DNA from: Chryseobacterium phosphatilyticum
GTDB lineage: Bacteria > Bacteroidota > Bacteroidia > Flavobacteriales > Weeksellaceae
DNA: 64,000 nucleotides
Direction: 5' to 3'
NCBI RefSeq assembly: GCF_002899825.2
Contig: NZ_PPED02000003.1
Span: 700,263-764,262 of the forward strand
The notes beneath the pieces are model-generated. The model was given only the letters and a program-made list of their open reading frames with translations, ran no database searches and had not been told where the DNA came from. This document shows positions 10,144 through 19,472 of the stretch, in pieces. The position numbers were made by a program, and so were the translations under genes. Each line of letters begins with the position of its first letter. Position 1 is the stretch's first letter.

Positions 10144-10644
10144 ATGGCAGAATATTTTGCAAAATCAAACAGTTCTTTATCTTTTGAAATCATAAAAGAC
10201 AATCAATTGACAGGAAAACTCACTTACAAAAGTTGGTTTACATTTAATGCTGAAATTGAAACTGCAGATCATCAACACTACCAGATTGAGCCAAAAGGTT
10301 TTTGGGGAACTACAATTGAATTGAAAGACAATGAAAAAGTACTCTTAAAATTCAGGATGAACTGGAACGGAGAAATTGTGGTGCAGACCTATTTTAACGG
10401 AGTAAAACAAGGGTATCTTTTCAAACATCGGGGAATTTTTAAAGATTCATTTGTGCTTACCGATCAGGCAGGAATTGAATTGATGGTCATCAAGCCCCAT
10501 CTCAAATGGAACCTGATGAATTATGAATATCATTTCACTACATCGGATGCCTTTGAAACTTTTCCGGATAAAGAAATTGTCTTAATTAACGCCTTGCATT
10601 GTGCCAACTATTATATGTCGATGATGGCATCTACAGGAATATAA
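10144..10644 (+). CDS. hypothetical protein, possible LURP-one/Tubby-like fold
   Basis: A 166-aa cytosolic protein made of short beta strands with repeated patterns of the type GKLTYKSWFTFNAEIE and KVLLKFRMNWNGEIVV, ending in a hydrophobic helix (INALHCANYYMSMM). The strand pattern and single C-terminal helix recall the LURP-one/scramblase-type Tubby C-terminal fold; that is a guess from pattern only. Single gene with its own terminator. Confidence 0.65.
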   Translation: MAEYFAKSNSSLSFEIIKDNQLTGKLTYKSWFTFNAEIETADHQHYQIEPKGFWGTTIELKDNEKVLLKFRMNWNGEIVVQTYFNGVKQGYLFKHRGIFKDSFVLTDQAGIELMVIKPHLKWNLMNYEYHFTTSDAFETFPDKEIVLINALHCANYYMSMMASTGI

Positions 10645-10671
10645 AAAGCGAAAGAAAAATTTTTCGCTTTT
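10644..10671 (+). terminator. rho-independent terminator
   Basis: AAAAGCGAAA pairs exactly with TTTCGCTTTT around a short A-rich loop, directly after the stop codon of the 10144 gene. The A-tract on the other side makes it usable in both directions. Confidence 0.75.
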
Positions 10672-10698
10672 ACATTTTAATAGTACAAATAGCTTGAA

Positions 10699-11100
10699 TT
10701 ACCTGGATAAAGATCTTGAAACAGCCCAGCTATCTTCCAACAGTCTGTAACGTATAATTTTATGGTTATGGATACCCATCTGTATACAAAACAAAGATTC
10801 TACGATATTACCGGTTTCAAGCATCTTTGTCACAAATTCTCCTGTAATAACTGCGTTCTGTTCGTCAGTGAAAATGTTATCAATTTTTGCTGAAACTGGT
10901 TCTGTATTTTTCCATAATAATTCAAAAAATTCAGATACTTCCTGTTTGTTGTTTCTTACTCATAGCCATGGTGCTTTTTGCTCATCTCCGGGTATGTACC
11001 AATCTACGTTTTCAGAAAACAGATGGATTAATTCTGTCAGATTTCTTTCCGAAAGAGACTGAAGAAATTGTTGAATGATCACTTGAATGTTGTTATTCAT
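10699..11100 (-). pseudogene. SnoaL-like (NTF2-fold) protein with one in-frame stop
   Basis: Read on the minus strand from the ATG at 11100, the frame gives a typical NTF2-fold protein: an N-terminal helix (NNNIQVIIQQFLQSLSERN), then LFSENVDWYIPGDEQKAPW, a TGA at 10962-10960, then VRNNKQEVSEFF and INDHK-type strands to a TAA at 10699. Apart from that one TGA, 133 codons are open. In relatives this position is usually Gly (GGA), so one base change would explain it. Either a recently disabled gene or a sequencing error. Confidence 0.65.
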
Positions 11101-11393
11101 GTTCTGTTATATTTTCTATACAATTTTACTGTGTTTAAACCATGTATAAGCTTTCTCATACCAGTCTGTTTTAAAAAGACTCATGTTCTCCGATAGTACT
11201 TAGAATCTATTATCAAACATACATAATACCCAAGATACATGAAAAAAATTAAATCTCTGATGATCTGAAGTGTTATTTATAATTAAGAAGGGCATCATTT
11301 TTTTGATTCTGATAAACCCTTTATTAATGGGGTTTGCAATGGGATTAATTTATGATTTGCATCATGTTTTTATTTAGAATTAATAAAAATAAG

Positions 11394-11401
11394 TACTTTT
11401 G
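11394..11401 (+). promoter_or_regulatory. possible -7 promoter element for the TonB-receptor operon
   Basis: TACTTTTG fits TAnnTTTG and lies 24 bases before the likely ATG. A weak upstream element (TTTAG near 11373) is close to the expected place. No clear Fur box was found by eye. Confidence 0.4.
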
Positions 11402-11424
11402 TGCTACTAAGCTTAATTATAAAA

Positions 11425-13611
11425 ATGAAAAAAACTATTATTTCTGCATCTTTATTAGCAGTTACCATGCTATGTGCACAGGAAAGTGACACTCTTAAAG
11501 TTTCTGAAATCCAGTCAGTATCCCTACAGGGAACGCACAACTACCGAACTAAAAAATCCGAATCAGTAGCCAGACTACCCTTAGAAAACCTTGAGAATCC
11601 CACCGTTTATAACCTTGTCCCAAAAGAAATCATCAGCGAAATGGGAGCAATAGATTTTAATACGGCGATGGCCTCTGCTCCGGGTGTTGTAGTAAACAAT
11701 AGTGTGAATGATAGTGGAAATGATATTTTTTTGAGAGGTTTCAGCTCCAATGCAAGTTTTAGAAACGGCTTAACACAAAATCCAAGAGTACAATCAGAAA
11801 TCGCCAATATTGAAAGGGTAGAAGTAATTAAAGGACCTTCCGGAACCTTATTTGGAGGAACTCTGGCAAATTACGGAGGCGTAGTGAATGTAATTACTAA
11901 AAAGCCGCAGGAAAACTTTGGTGGAATTATCAACTACACCACAGGAAGCTGGGGAATGAACAGAATTACAGCTGATGTGAATACTCCTCTGAACAAGGAA
12001 AAAACAGCACTTGCCAGATTTAATGTAGCTGCTTATTCCCAGGATTCTTTTCAGGATGCAGGATACAATAAAGGAGTCTTTTTCTCAGGAAGCATTTTAT
12101 ATAAAGTAAGTGATAAAACGACAGTAACGTTAGACACTGAATTTCATGCTCCGGAAAAGACACTGAATGCTTATGTAAGGCAATCTGAAAAATTAACCCT
12201 TCACTCAATGAAAGATCTTGCCGGAGCTCACGACAGGTCTTTTACCAGCAATGACATAGGGTCAAAAAGGACCAATTTTGTAACCATGGCTGAACTAACT
12301 CATAAATTCAATGATCAATGGACATCCAGAACTTCTTATCAAAGAGGGGAAGCAAATGAAAATGAATCTATCTTTTTAGTTTTGAACTATTTGAATAATA
12401 ATTCTGTGAGCAGGAGCATCCGCCCTTTTGATAGTTATAAAATAACCACTGATAATATTCAACAGAACTTTATCGGAGATTTTAAAATTGGGAAACTGAG
12501 AAACCGTTTGGTTGTAGGAATAGATTATTTCCAGCAGACCAGTAAAAATCAGTATCCCATGTTTAAGGTGGGAAGCAATTCATCAGTTTTTGCCCCATAT
12601 CCGTTAAACGGTGTATTTACCGACGACTATGGGACACCTAAAGGCAATGACATCGTTATGTTGGATGAAAGCGCTCCATGGAGTTCCATCTCAAGAGATG
12701 TTGTGAAAAGACTTCCAAGAAGCGGAACAATGTATGATATCAATAAAGTAACCACATTCAGTGTATATGCATCTGATGTCCTTAATATTACTGATAATCT
12801 ATTGGTGATGGCAAGTTTGAGAATGGATAACTATAAAAATGATAATATTATTTCAAACGGGGTAGAAGGAAAGGGAAAGTATACACAGACTCAATTTGCC
12901 CCTAAGTTTGGATTAGTATATGAGATCATTAAAAACGAGATTTCATTCTTTGCCAATTATGTCAATGGATTTAAAAATGTGGCTCCAACAGTAGATCCAA
13001 GAGACACCAGTAGAAATACTTATATTGAATATAAACCGGAGCAGGGAAATCAGTTTGAAGCAGGTTTTAAATTAGACTTATTAGGTAAGAAGTTACTGAC
13101 CACCATAAGTTATTACAATATGAAGATTAAAAATCGACTGATGGCGGATCCTTCAGGAATCACGGGGCTTTATATTCAGGATGGAAATATTAAAAACCAG
13201 GGATTTGAGGTAGACCTTGTCGCCAATCCGGTTAAAGGTTGGAATATCGTTGCCGGATACGGTTTCAATGATAATAAATTTGATGACAGAAGTAAAGATG
13301 CGGGAAAAAGAAGTGCGTGGTCTCCCAAACATGTTGCTAATTTCTGGACCAGTTATAAAATCATGGATGGAGCCTATGAAGGGTTAGGATTTGGAGCAGG
13401 ATTTAATTTTGTTGACAAAACATATATTAATATCACTAATCATTTTCTTGCCCCTTCTTACACAACAGTAGGAGCTACTGTTTTCTATGATAAAAAGAAG
13501 TACAGAATTGGTCTGAAAATGAATAATGCTTTGAATCAGATGTACTGGAACTTCTATGGCCAGCCACAGAAACCAAGAGAGATCCTTGCCAATTTTGCCT
13601 TTAAATTTTAA
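11425..13611 (+). CDS. TonB-dependent siderophore receptor
   Basis: A 728-aa outer-membrane receptor (from the ATG at 11425; the GTG at 11401 would only add eight residues before the signal peptide). Signal peptide MKKTIISASLLAVTMLCAQ; plug domain with PGVVVNNSVN, FLRGF and IERVEVIKGPSGTLFG; then a long beta-barrel ending in the aromatic NFAFKF, as outer-membrane proteins do. The plug motifs match the FhuA/FoxA-type siderophore class (TIGR01783-like). It is followed by a PepSY membrane protein and an esterase, a combination seen in siderophore-iron uptake and release. The actual ligand cannot be read from sequence. Confidence 0.93.
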   Translation: MKKTIISASLLAVTMLCAQESDTLKVSEIQSVSLQGTHNYRTKKSESVARLPLENLENPTVYNLVPKEIISEMGAIDFNTAMASAPGVVVNNSVNDSGNDIFLRGFSSNASFRNGLTQNPRVQSEIANIERVEVIKGPSGTLFGGTLANYGGVVNVITKKPQENFGGIINYTTGSWGMNRITADVNTPLNKEKTALARFNVAAYSQDSFQDAGYNKGVFFSGSILYKVSDKTTVTLDTEFHAPEKTLNAYVRQSEKLTLHSMKDLAGAHDRSFTSNDIGSKRTNFVTMAELTHKFNDQWTSRTSYQRGEANENESIFLVLNYLNNNSVSRSIRPFDSYKITTDNIQQNFIGDFKIGKLRNRLVVGIDYFQQTSKNQYPMFKVGSNSSVFAPYPLNGVFTDDYGTPKGNDIVMLDESAPWSSISRDVVKRLPRSGTMYDINKVTTFSVYASDVLNITDNLLVMASLRMDNYKNDNIISNGVEGKGKYTQTQFAPKFGLVYEIIKNEISFFANYVNGFKNVAPTVDPRDTSRNTYIEYKPEQGNQFEAGFKLDLLGKKLLTTISYYNMKIKNRLMADPSGITGLYIQDGNIKNQGFEVDLVANPVKGWNIVAGYGFNDNKFDDRSKDAGKRSAWSPKHVANFWTSYKIMDGAYEGLGFGAGFNFVDKTYINITNHFLAPSYTTVGATVFYDKKKYRIGLKMNNALNQMYWNFYGQPQKPREILANFAFKF

Positions 13612-13793
13612 TTGAAAAACAAATGAGATTATAGCCCGTTGGAAGACTGCAAAGACGCTCTTTTTAAGACTGTGATAGAAGAACTTGATATGTTCTTGCT
13701 GAAAATATTTGATTTTCTCACACCTTAAAAACAAATATGCTGGAAAAACCTTTGCGTCTTTGTGTTTTCCAACCATTATAATATACTTGAGAT

Positions 13794-15068
13794 ATGGAGA
13801 ACAAAAAAACTAACCCAAAGAAAAAACAAGGAAAGTCCCTGACCAAGAGGATTACAGGATGGCTGCATCTCTGGCTCGGGCTTGTTTCCGGAATTATTGT
13901 ACTGACTGTTACCCTATCAGGAACAGTCTTTGTCTTTTGTGACGAAATTATAGATTGGTGTGGCGGAAGTGCCAAATACGTTCAGGCTCCCGTCAACACA
14001 AAGAAAATGAGTCCTGAAGAATTATTGATTCAGTTCCAGAAGCAGGTTCCGGATAGAAGAGCGTTTTATTTTGATACTTATAAAGAAGCTGACAGAAGTT
14101 TTAGGATCGCTTCTGCTACCAAACCTCCAAAAGATAAAAATAAAGAAAAAGAGGCTAAGCCAAAAGGGAAGGGGCGTGGTCCCAGAGGAACATTTGCCTA
14201 TCATTACCTTGATCCTTATACAGGAAAAGTGATAGGTTCTACAAAAAGCTACGAATTTTTCTATGTAATAGCTCATATTCACGCTCAGCTCCTAGCCGGA
14301 AAATTTGGAAAAACTGTGGTAGGAGTAGCATCTATCATCTTTTTTATACAATTAATCGGGGGACTTATTCTGTGGTGGCCCAAAAAATGGAACAAAACAA
14401 CGAGAACGACTGCCTTTAAAATAAAATCAGGTACAAAATGGAGGAGAAAGAACTATGATTTTCATAATGTTTTTGGATTTTATTCATTGTTGCCGGCAGT
14501 ATTCATTACCATTACCGGATTGATTATGGCCTATAAGGTTTTAACCGATCTTACCCAACAGGCTTTTGGAGGAGTTGCTGATGCCCATACAATTGCTGAA
14601 AAATACGAACCTGAATTTGATCCTGATAAAAAAGCCTTGTCATTTACTGAGTTTATAGACAGAAATTTCAAAGAAATCCCCGACGCAAAACAGATTAGAA
14701 TGAGTATTCCGAGAAATGATTCATCTACAGTTTATAATGTTGTTGCTGCTAAGTTTATCGGATTGAAAAGCATTACAAAAGGAAAAAGCAGGGAAGTAAA
14801 TAAATATACCGGAGATGAAATCAAATACCCGAAAGAAGTCCTGATGCACGAAGTGATAGAACACATGAATTTTGACTTGCATGTAGGGTATTGGGGTGGA
14901 ATGTTCGGAAAAATCTTCACCTTCGTCATTGGAGTTATCTGTACCAGTCTTCCGGTTACCGGTTTCCTGATCTGGTGGGGAAGAAGAAATAAATCACCCA
15001 AAAAGACAAAAGAAATTAAGAATATTCATCAACATAGAAAAGATACGCAACATGAACAAATGGCTTAA
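13794..15068 (+). CDS. PepSY-associated membrane protein (PiuB-type)
   Basis: A 424-aa inner-membrane protein with about four transmembrane segments: near residues 25-45 (LWLGLVSGIIVLTVTLSGTV), 175-195, 225-245 and close to the C-terminus (FVIGVICTSLPVTGFLIWW). Conserved His residues sit in or beside the helices, as in the PepSY_TM family that is linked to ferric reduction and iron-siderophore uptake. A Lys/Gly-rich insert follows residue 105. The 3' end overlaps the esterase gene by 17 bases, so translation is coupled. It lies downstream of the TonB receptor. Confidence 0.88.
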   Translation: MENKKTNPKKKQGKSLTKRITGWLHLWLGLVSGIIVLTVTLSGTVFVFCDEIIDWCGGSAKYVQAPVNTKKMSPEELLIQFQKQVPDRRAFYFDTYKEADRSFRIASATKPPKDKNKEKEAKPKGKGRGPRGTFAYHYLDPYTGKVIGSTKSYEFFYVIAHIHAQLLAGKFGKTVVGVASIIFFIQLIGGLILWWPKKWNKTTRTTAFKIKSGTKWRRKNYDFHNVFGFYSLLPAVFITITGLIMAYKVLTDLTQQAFGGVADAHTIAEKYEPEFDPDKKALSFTEFIDRNFKEIPDAKQIRMSIPRNDSSTVYNVVAAKFIGLKSITKGKSREVNKYTGDEIKYPKEVLMHEVIEHMNFDLHVGYWGGMFGKIFTFVIGVICTSLPVTGFLIWWGRRNKSPKKTKEIKNIHQHRKDTQHEQMA

Positions 15069-16107
15069 GTTTTTATATCTGCCTGTATTTCTGGTTTTTA
15101 CATTGGGTAAAGCCCAGGAAAAGCTGACAATAGGAGAAAAGCAGAACCTATTCTCTAAAGTTTTAAATGAAAACAGAGAAGTCTGGGTTCATCTTCCGAA
15201 AACGTATCATGACGCCACCATTAATCCAGCAAATTATCCTGTTATCTATCTGCTTGACGGAGAAATCAATTTTGAATATTATACAGGACTGACTGATTTT
15301 ATTGCCAGAACTCCCTATGCAGATATTCCTGAATGTATTGTTGTAGGCATAAAAAATACTGAGAGAACAAGAGATCTCACTCCTACAAAATCTCAAAAGA
15401 AAAGTCCCGTAAACCCTGCGGTTACTCTTTTTGCTGATAGTGGAGAAAGCGAAAACTTTGTGAAATTTCTTCAGGATGAATTGAAACCGTTTATCCGGAA
15501 AAATTACAGAACTCAGGAATATTCTGTTTTGGTAGGACATTCTTTTGGAGGCCTGTTTGCCGTAAATACCCTCCTTACACATCCCGATTATTTTAATGCT
15601 TATGTAGCCAATGACCCAAGTTTGTGGTGGGATCATAAAATCATGATTACTAAAACGAAAGATTATCTTGAAAAGAATAAAAAATTTCCTGCAGGGAAAT
15701 CTCTTTACGTTTCTCAGGCAGATAATGAAGAACAGCAAAAAAACTGGAATTCCGATATGACACAGGCAATCGAAGAATTTAAAGAAATTGTTGAGAAAAA
15801 TGGTTCATTAAACTATAAACACGGCTTTTTTAAAGGAGAAACTCACGGAACAGTTTCATATCCCGGAAATTATGAGGCGTTAAAGTTTATATTTAATGGC
15901 TTCAGAACCAATATTAAACAGTTTGCCAAAAATCCGGAATTGCTCGAAGAGGATTATAAAAGACTTTCAGAAAAAACAGGAGCAGAATTTACCCCTTCAG
16001 AAGCCTATCTGAATACCATCATTAAGTTTATGAAAAGTAATGATTTTAAAGAATCTGAAACCTATTTTATCAATCTTAAAAATAAATTATATCCTACAAT
16101 GAAATAG
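15052..16107 (+). CDS. secreted esterase of the Fes/IroE type
   Basis: A 351-aa hydrolase with a signal peptide (ending TLGKAQ), the strand motif VIYLLDGE, and the nucleophile elbow GHSFGG near residue 165, followed by DPSLWWD, and a late His in GETHGTVSYPG. The layout is that of ferric-enterobactin-type esterases. Its overlap with the PepSY gene and the TonB receptor upstream suggest that it frees iron or trims the ligand in the periplasm. The C-terminal 80 residues extend beyond the usual domain. A hairpin terminator follows at 16152. Confidence 0.85.
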   Translation: MNKWLKFLYLPVFLVFTLGKAQEKLTIGEKQNLFSKVLNENREVWVHLPKTYHDATINPANYPVIYLLDGEINFEYYTGLTDFIARTPYADIPECIVVGIKNTERTRDLTPTKSQKKSPVNPAVTLFADSGESENFVKFLQDELKPFIRKNYRTQEYSVLVGHSFGGLFAVNTLLTHPDYFNAYVANDPSLWWDHKIMITKTKDYLEKNKKFPAGKSLYVSQADNEEQQKNWNSDMTQAIEEFKEIVEKNGSLNYKHGFFKGETHGTVSYPGNYEALKFIFNGFRTNIKQFAKNPELLEEDYKRLSEKTGAEFTPSEAYLNTIIKFMKSNDFKESETYFINLKNKLYPTMK

Positions 16108-16151
16108 ATCAGACAACGTCAGAGTTTAAATGTAAATAATTAGATTTTAAT

Positions 16152-16192
16152 CAAAACCATGAGCTATATACAGTTTGTGGTTTTGTTTTTTT
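16152..16192 (+). terminator. terminator of the TonB-receptor operon
   Basis: CAAAACCA pairs with TGGTTTTG across an 18-base loop, followed by a T-run. Confidence 0.6.
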
Positions 16193-16247
16193 GGAGATGC
16201 TTAGCAATAAGTTTTGGCTAAAGCCAGCAGATGATTGATAAAATAAA

Positions 16248-16267
16248 GAACGGGATTTAGCCCGTTC
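16248..16267. repeat. GAACGGG/CCCGTTC palindrome, likely dispersed repeat
   Basis: GAACGGG-ATTTAG-CCCGTTC, preceded at about 16214 by TTGGCTAAAGCCAGC. A related piece (TATAGCCCGTTGGA) occurs near 13630. From memory, AACGGGCTAAAGCCCGTT-type sequences are common between Chryseobacterium genes. Confidence 0.5.
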
Positions 16268-16349
16268 CAATTGATGTTATTGTATGACGAATATAGCTGG
16301 TCTATTTGCAAGACTTTTCCGCCATCTCATTCCTATTTACTTTTTTACA

Positions 16350-17372
16350 CTAATGTCTGTTATCGCAATTAATGATGAAATCCTTCTCAGTCTTATCTAT
16401 AAAACTAATAGAAGGACAACCGGCGTAGGGAGCAATAAACCCAAAAAACACAGGTGGTTTTCCTTTGAAAAGATAACCCGTCCATTGAATCGTATTGGCT
16501 GCATCAGTATCTATTCCGTTAAGCGGAGCCAATTCAGCATCCATACCCGCATTGCTAATTGTTTTTTCAAATATCTTTTCATTTTTTTCATTGATGACAA
16601 CCAGTTTTCGCTCTGTTACAGCTTCATTCTCCACATAATCCTGCAGATAATAATTGAGATTTTCATATTGAGCCTGGAATGTATTCCCCGGTTTCAGTTT
16701 TGAATGAGTAAAGTATTTTTTTGAAATATCAGCACCTGTTTTTTTCCATTCAATAGCTTGCATTTTGCCTTCCACAAAAGGGTTTTTATTTCCAAAATAA
16801 GCGACAGCATTCTCATATTGGCTATTAATACCCTGAGGCTGATGAGCTTTAACCTGGAACCCTACCATGTATGAGCCAGGATCCGCTTCCTCGCTTTCCA
16901 TAGAATAGAAGTCTAAATAAGCGACTGCTTTTAGTTTATTTAGCGGGATCTTCTGAAGTTTGTTAAATTGATAGTTGTAAACATACAGTGAATCACTCTC
17001 CGTGAGGTGGAGACCGTCCAGCATTTTTCTTCTGTGCTTGGAATCAAGTTCAATATACCGTACTTCATCAGGAGAAACATTTTTCTGGTTTTTAAAGACC
17101 TCTTCTTGTATAGGCATCGGATCCTTGTAGATATCTGAGACAGAAATAAAGACATCTGAAAAGATATCTTTCTGTCCTGAGGAAATTACAGTGACATTAT
17201 AGATCGTAAAATCTTTATAATCTATTTTTTCTTCCGCTGCTTTTATTGTTTTTACAGAATCATTAGGAGTATTAATAACTGTTTCAATGGGCTTTTTTTC
17301 TTCTTTTTTACAGCTGATCACTGCCAGTTGGAAAAATATAAGGGATAAAGCGATTGTAATTTTCTTCTTCAT
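16350..17372 (-). CDS. lipoprotein, function unknown
   Basis: A 340-aa lipoprotein with the lipid-modified Cys at residue 21 (AVISCKKEEKK) and a charged linker to about residue 55. The remainder is a soluble, mainly beta domain with no motif I know; the C-terminus includes FFGFIAPYAGCPSISF. It lies 14 bases downstream of the degenerate aspartyl-protease-like gene on the same strand, so the two are probably made together in the periplasm. Confidence 0.75.
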   Translation of the reverse strand: MKKKITIALSLIFFQLAVISCKKEEKKPIETVINTPNDSVKTIKAAEEKIDYKDFTIYNVTVISSGQKDIFSDVFISVSDIYKDPMPIQEEVFKNQKNVSPDEVRYIELDSKHRRKMLDGLHLTESDSLYVYNYQFNKLQKIPLNKLKAVAYLDFYSMESEEADPGSYMVGFQVKAHQPQGINSQYENAVAYFGNKNPFVEGKMQAIEWKKTGADISKKYFTHSKLKPGNTFQAQYENLNYYLQDYVENEAVTERKLVVINEKNEKIFEKTISNAGMDAELAPLNGIDTDAANTIQWTGYLFKGKPPVFFGFIAPYAGCPSISFIDKTEKDFIINCDNRH

Positions 17373-17386
17373 AAATAATATCCTTT

Positions 17387-18241
17387 TTAATTGATTTTGT
17401 AATAAGGTTCTGAAAAATATTTGCTGGGCTTAATATAAGCGGTTTTTCTGTCTGCATCAAAGATCCAGACGAATCTTCGCAGCATATCAGTACCAAAATA
17501 ACTTACATTTTGTGTCTTAAGTTCTCCGGAGAAGAATCCTACAGGTACATTTTTAAATACAAAACTTTCAAGTTTAAAAAACGGAAGGATACCTTGCTTG
17601 GTAACCAGGCTTTTTCCTGCAGAATTTTTTAATGTTTTTTCTCCGGTAATTTTGAGTTTTTTGTCCAGCTCTTTTTCTTCTGAAAAATCATTGCTGTACA
17701 ATATCCCTCCCGAATATCCTGATTGTAATACAAAATAAGCTTCCTGTTGTTTTTTGCCGTCAATCACATTATCGGCTGCAATATAAAAAGCATCCTGATC
17801 ATATAAAACAGTAACCGGTTGATATCCTTTTAAATCCGGTAGTTGATCATAAATCACAAATTGATTGTTGTCATAATCAATTTTAAAAGCTTTTTTTTCG
17901 AAAAGTACCGTTCCAATCTTTCCATCTGCTTCTCTTCCCGCCAACTGATTGTCTGTAAAGCGGATGTTTTGCAGAGATAAAGCTCCGGTTTCAACCGTAT
18001 TGTCATCACTGGTTTCATCTTTATTGAAAACAATATGATCAGCTTTCCGCTTGCGTTCAGGAGAAATAGCAGCATCTTTCATGGCAATCTGAAACATCAG
18101 ATCTAATGAATCTTTTTTGTTGACCCGTGTTTTCAGAATGATTGTATTGTCCTTTGTGATCCGGAAAGGGATCGTTTGCTGAGCTCTTACTGTAAGAAAG
18201 CCGAGAGAAAGCAAGAGTAAAAAACTTGTTTTTTTGAGCAT
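17387..18241 (-). CDS. secreted retropepsin-fold protein without catalytic motifs
   Basis: A 284-aa protein with a signal peptide ending TVRAQQ. Its layout follows the bacterial two-lobed aspartyl-protease-like proteins, including the C-terminal signature FGTDMLRRFVWIFDADRKT. However, the two catalytic D-[TS]-G sites are altered: the first position reads FQIAMKDA, and the second reads FVLQSGYSG, with Gln in place of Asp. The related gene at 29976-30830 keeps both motifs. I infer a binding or scaffold role rather than proteolysis. Confidence 0.7.
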   Translation of the reverse strand: MLKKTSFLLLLSLGFLTVRAQQTIPFRITKDNTIILKTRVNKKDSLDLMFQIAMKDAAISPERKRKADHIVFNKDETSDDNTVETGALSLQNIRFTDNQLAGREADGKIGTVLFEKKAFKIDYDNNQFVIYDQLPDLKGYQPVTVLYDQDAFYIAADNVIDGKKQQEAYFVLQSGYSGGILYSNDFSEEKELDKKLKITGEKTLKNSAGKSLVTKQGILPFFKLESFVFKNVPVGFFSGELKTQNVSYFGTDMLRRFVWIFDADRKTAYIKPSKYFSEPYYKIN

Positions 18242-18310
18242 TATGGGTGATTAGTGTTTTAAAACCTTAAAATTACCCATTATCTTTGAAACTCCAAATA
18301 ATAAGGCAAA

Positions 18311-18829
18311 ATGGTTGAAAAAATACTTCAAGGTGGAATTCACTGGGAAAAAAGAGAATTCAAAAGAAATGAATTTCTGAAAATTTCAGGAAGCACAGAC
18401 CATCAGATTTATTATATCGAGAAGGGAAGTGTCATCATTTTTATGAACGATGAAAAGGAAGAGAGAATTATCCGTTTCGGATATAAGGGGAATATTGTTG
18501 TTTCACTGGATTCTTTCCTATCGGGAAAGCCTTCTGACCTTTTCATTCAGGCGATAAAAAAAACAACGGTGCAGATTGCTTCGAAAAACGATTTTTATGA
18601 ATTTATCAGATCGGATCAGGAAAATATGAATTTTTGGATTAAAGTTCTTGAAGATCTGGTTTTACAGCAATTGGAAAGAGAGAAAGATTTACTGATCAAT
18701 TCACCCCGGGAACGTTTCCAAAGGGTGTTGAAAAGGAGTCCGCAGCTGTTCCAGGAAATTCCGAATAAGTATATTGCCAATTATCTCAGGATGTCAGCCG
18801 AGACTTTATCCAGACTTAAAAAATCTTGA
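18311..18829 (+). CDS. Crp/Fnr-family regulator
   Basis: A 172-aa protein with an N-terminal cyclic-nucleotide-binding-type beta-roll (IYYIEKGSVIIFM, then VVSLDSFLSGKPS) and a short C-terminal helix-turn-helix ending in the recognition segment IANYLRMSAETLSRLKK. There are no Fe-S cysteines. In Bacteroidota, such small members often control one or two neighbours. It sits 54 bases before the DinB gene in the same direction and opens a cluster with Ogt and Ada, so it may govern that stress cluster; this is inference from order. Confidence 0.88.
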   Translation: MVEKILQGGIHWEKREFKRNEFLKISGSTDHQIYYIEKGSVIIFMNDEKEERIIRFGYKGNIVVSLDSFLSGKPSDLFIQAIKKTTVQIASKNDFYEFIRSDQENMNFWIKVLEDLVLQQLEREKDLLINSPRERFQRVLKRSPQLFQEIPNKYIANYLRMSAETLSRLKKS

Positions 18830-18882
18830 GCTCAATCAAGATTTAACAAGAAAGGGATATAGATATTTGCATAAAAAAGATA

Positions 18883-19431
18883 ATGACAATTTCAACTTCA
18901 CAATTATTAGATGAGCTCATCGAGATGACCCAACAGCACTTGCATTTTGCTGAAACATTATTGATAAGACCGGAGAAAGAATTAAACAATAGAATGTCTG
19001 CTGACAGCTGGAGTACTCTGGAATGCCTGGAGCACCTTAATCGATATGGTGATTTTTATATTCCAGAAATCAACCGCCATATCTCTGCAACTGGAAAAGA
19101 TCCTCAACTTACTTTTAGACCCGGATTTCTTGGTAACTATTTTGTTAAGATGATACAGCCAAAAGAAAAGCTGAATAGCATGAAAACCATTAAAGAAATG
19201 AATCCTGTTCACACCCAATTGGATAAAAAGGTTATTGAGAAATTCGTGAAACAACAAGAAGAATTGCTTGAATTGTTATGGACAGCAAGGAATGTTGATC
19301 TCGAAAAGGTAAAAACAGGGGTAAGTATTTCCAGATGGATCAAACTGAAGTTAGGAGATACTTTCCGTTTTGTGATCTTTCATAATGCAAGACATATTGC
19401 ACAAGCCAAAAGAGTTTTAAAAACAACTTAA
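18883..19431 (+). CDS. DinB-family protein
   Basis: A 182-aa four-helix protein with the DinB/YfiT metal-site pattern: His in TLECLEHLNRYG near residue 50 and two His in IFHNARHIAQAKRVL at the C-terminus. Members are thiol transferases or damage-induced proteins of mostly unknown substrate. Placed between a Crp-like regulator and an O6-alkylguanine methyltransferase, it fits a stress-response set. Confidence 0.85.
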   Translation: MTISTSQLLDELIEMTQQHLHFAETLLIRPEKELNNRMSADSWSTLECLEHLNRYGDFYIPEINRHISATGKDPQLTFRPGFLGNYFVKMIQPKEKLNSMKTIKEMNPVHTQLDKKVIEKFVKQQEELLELLWTARNVDLEKVKTGVSISRWIKLKLGDTFRFVIFHNARHIAQAKRVLKTT

Positions 19432-19472
19432 AAATTAAGAATGATTTTCAGAAAATTATTACTTTTAAATGA

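Noticed and set aside
10868..11078. Two plus-strand frames of 63-64 codons
   Set aside because: They are shadows of the interrupted SnoaL-like gene on the other strand.
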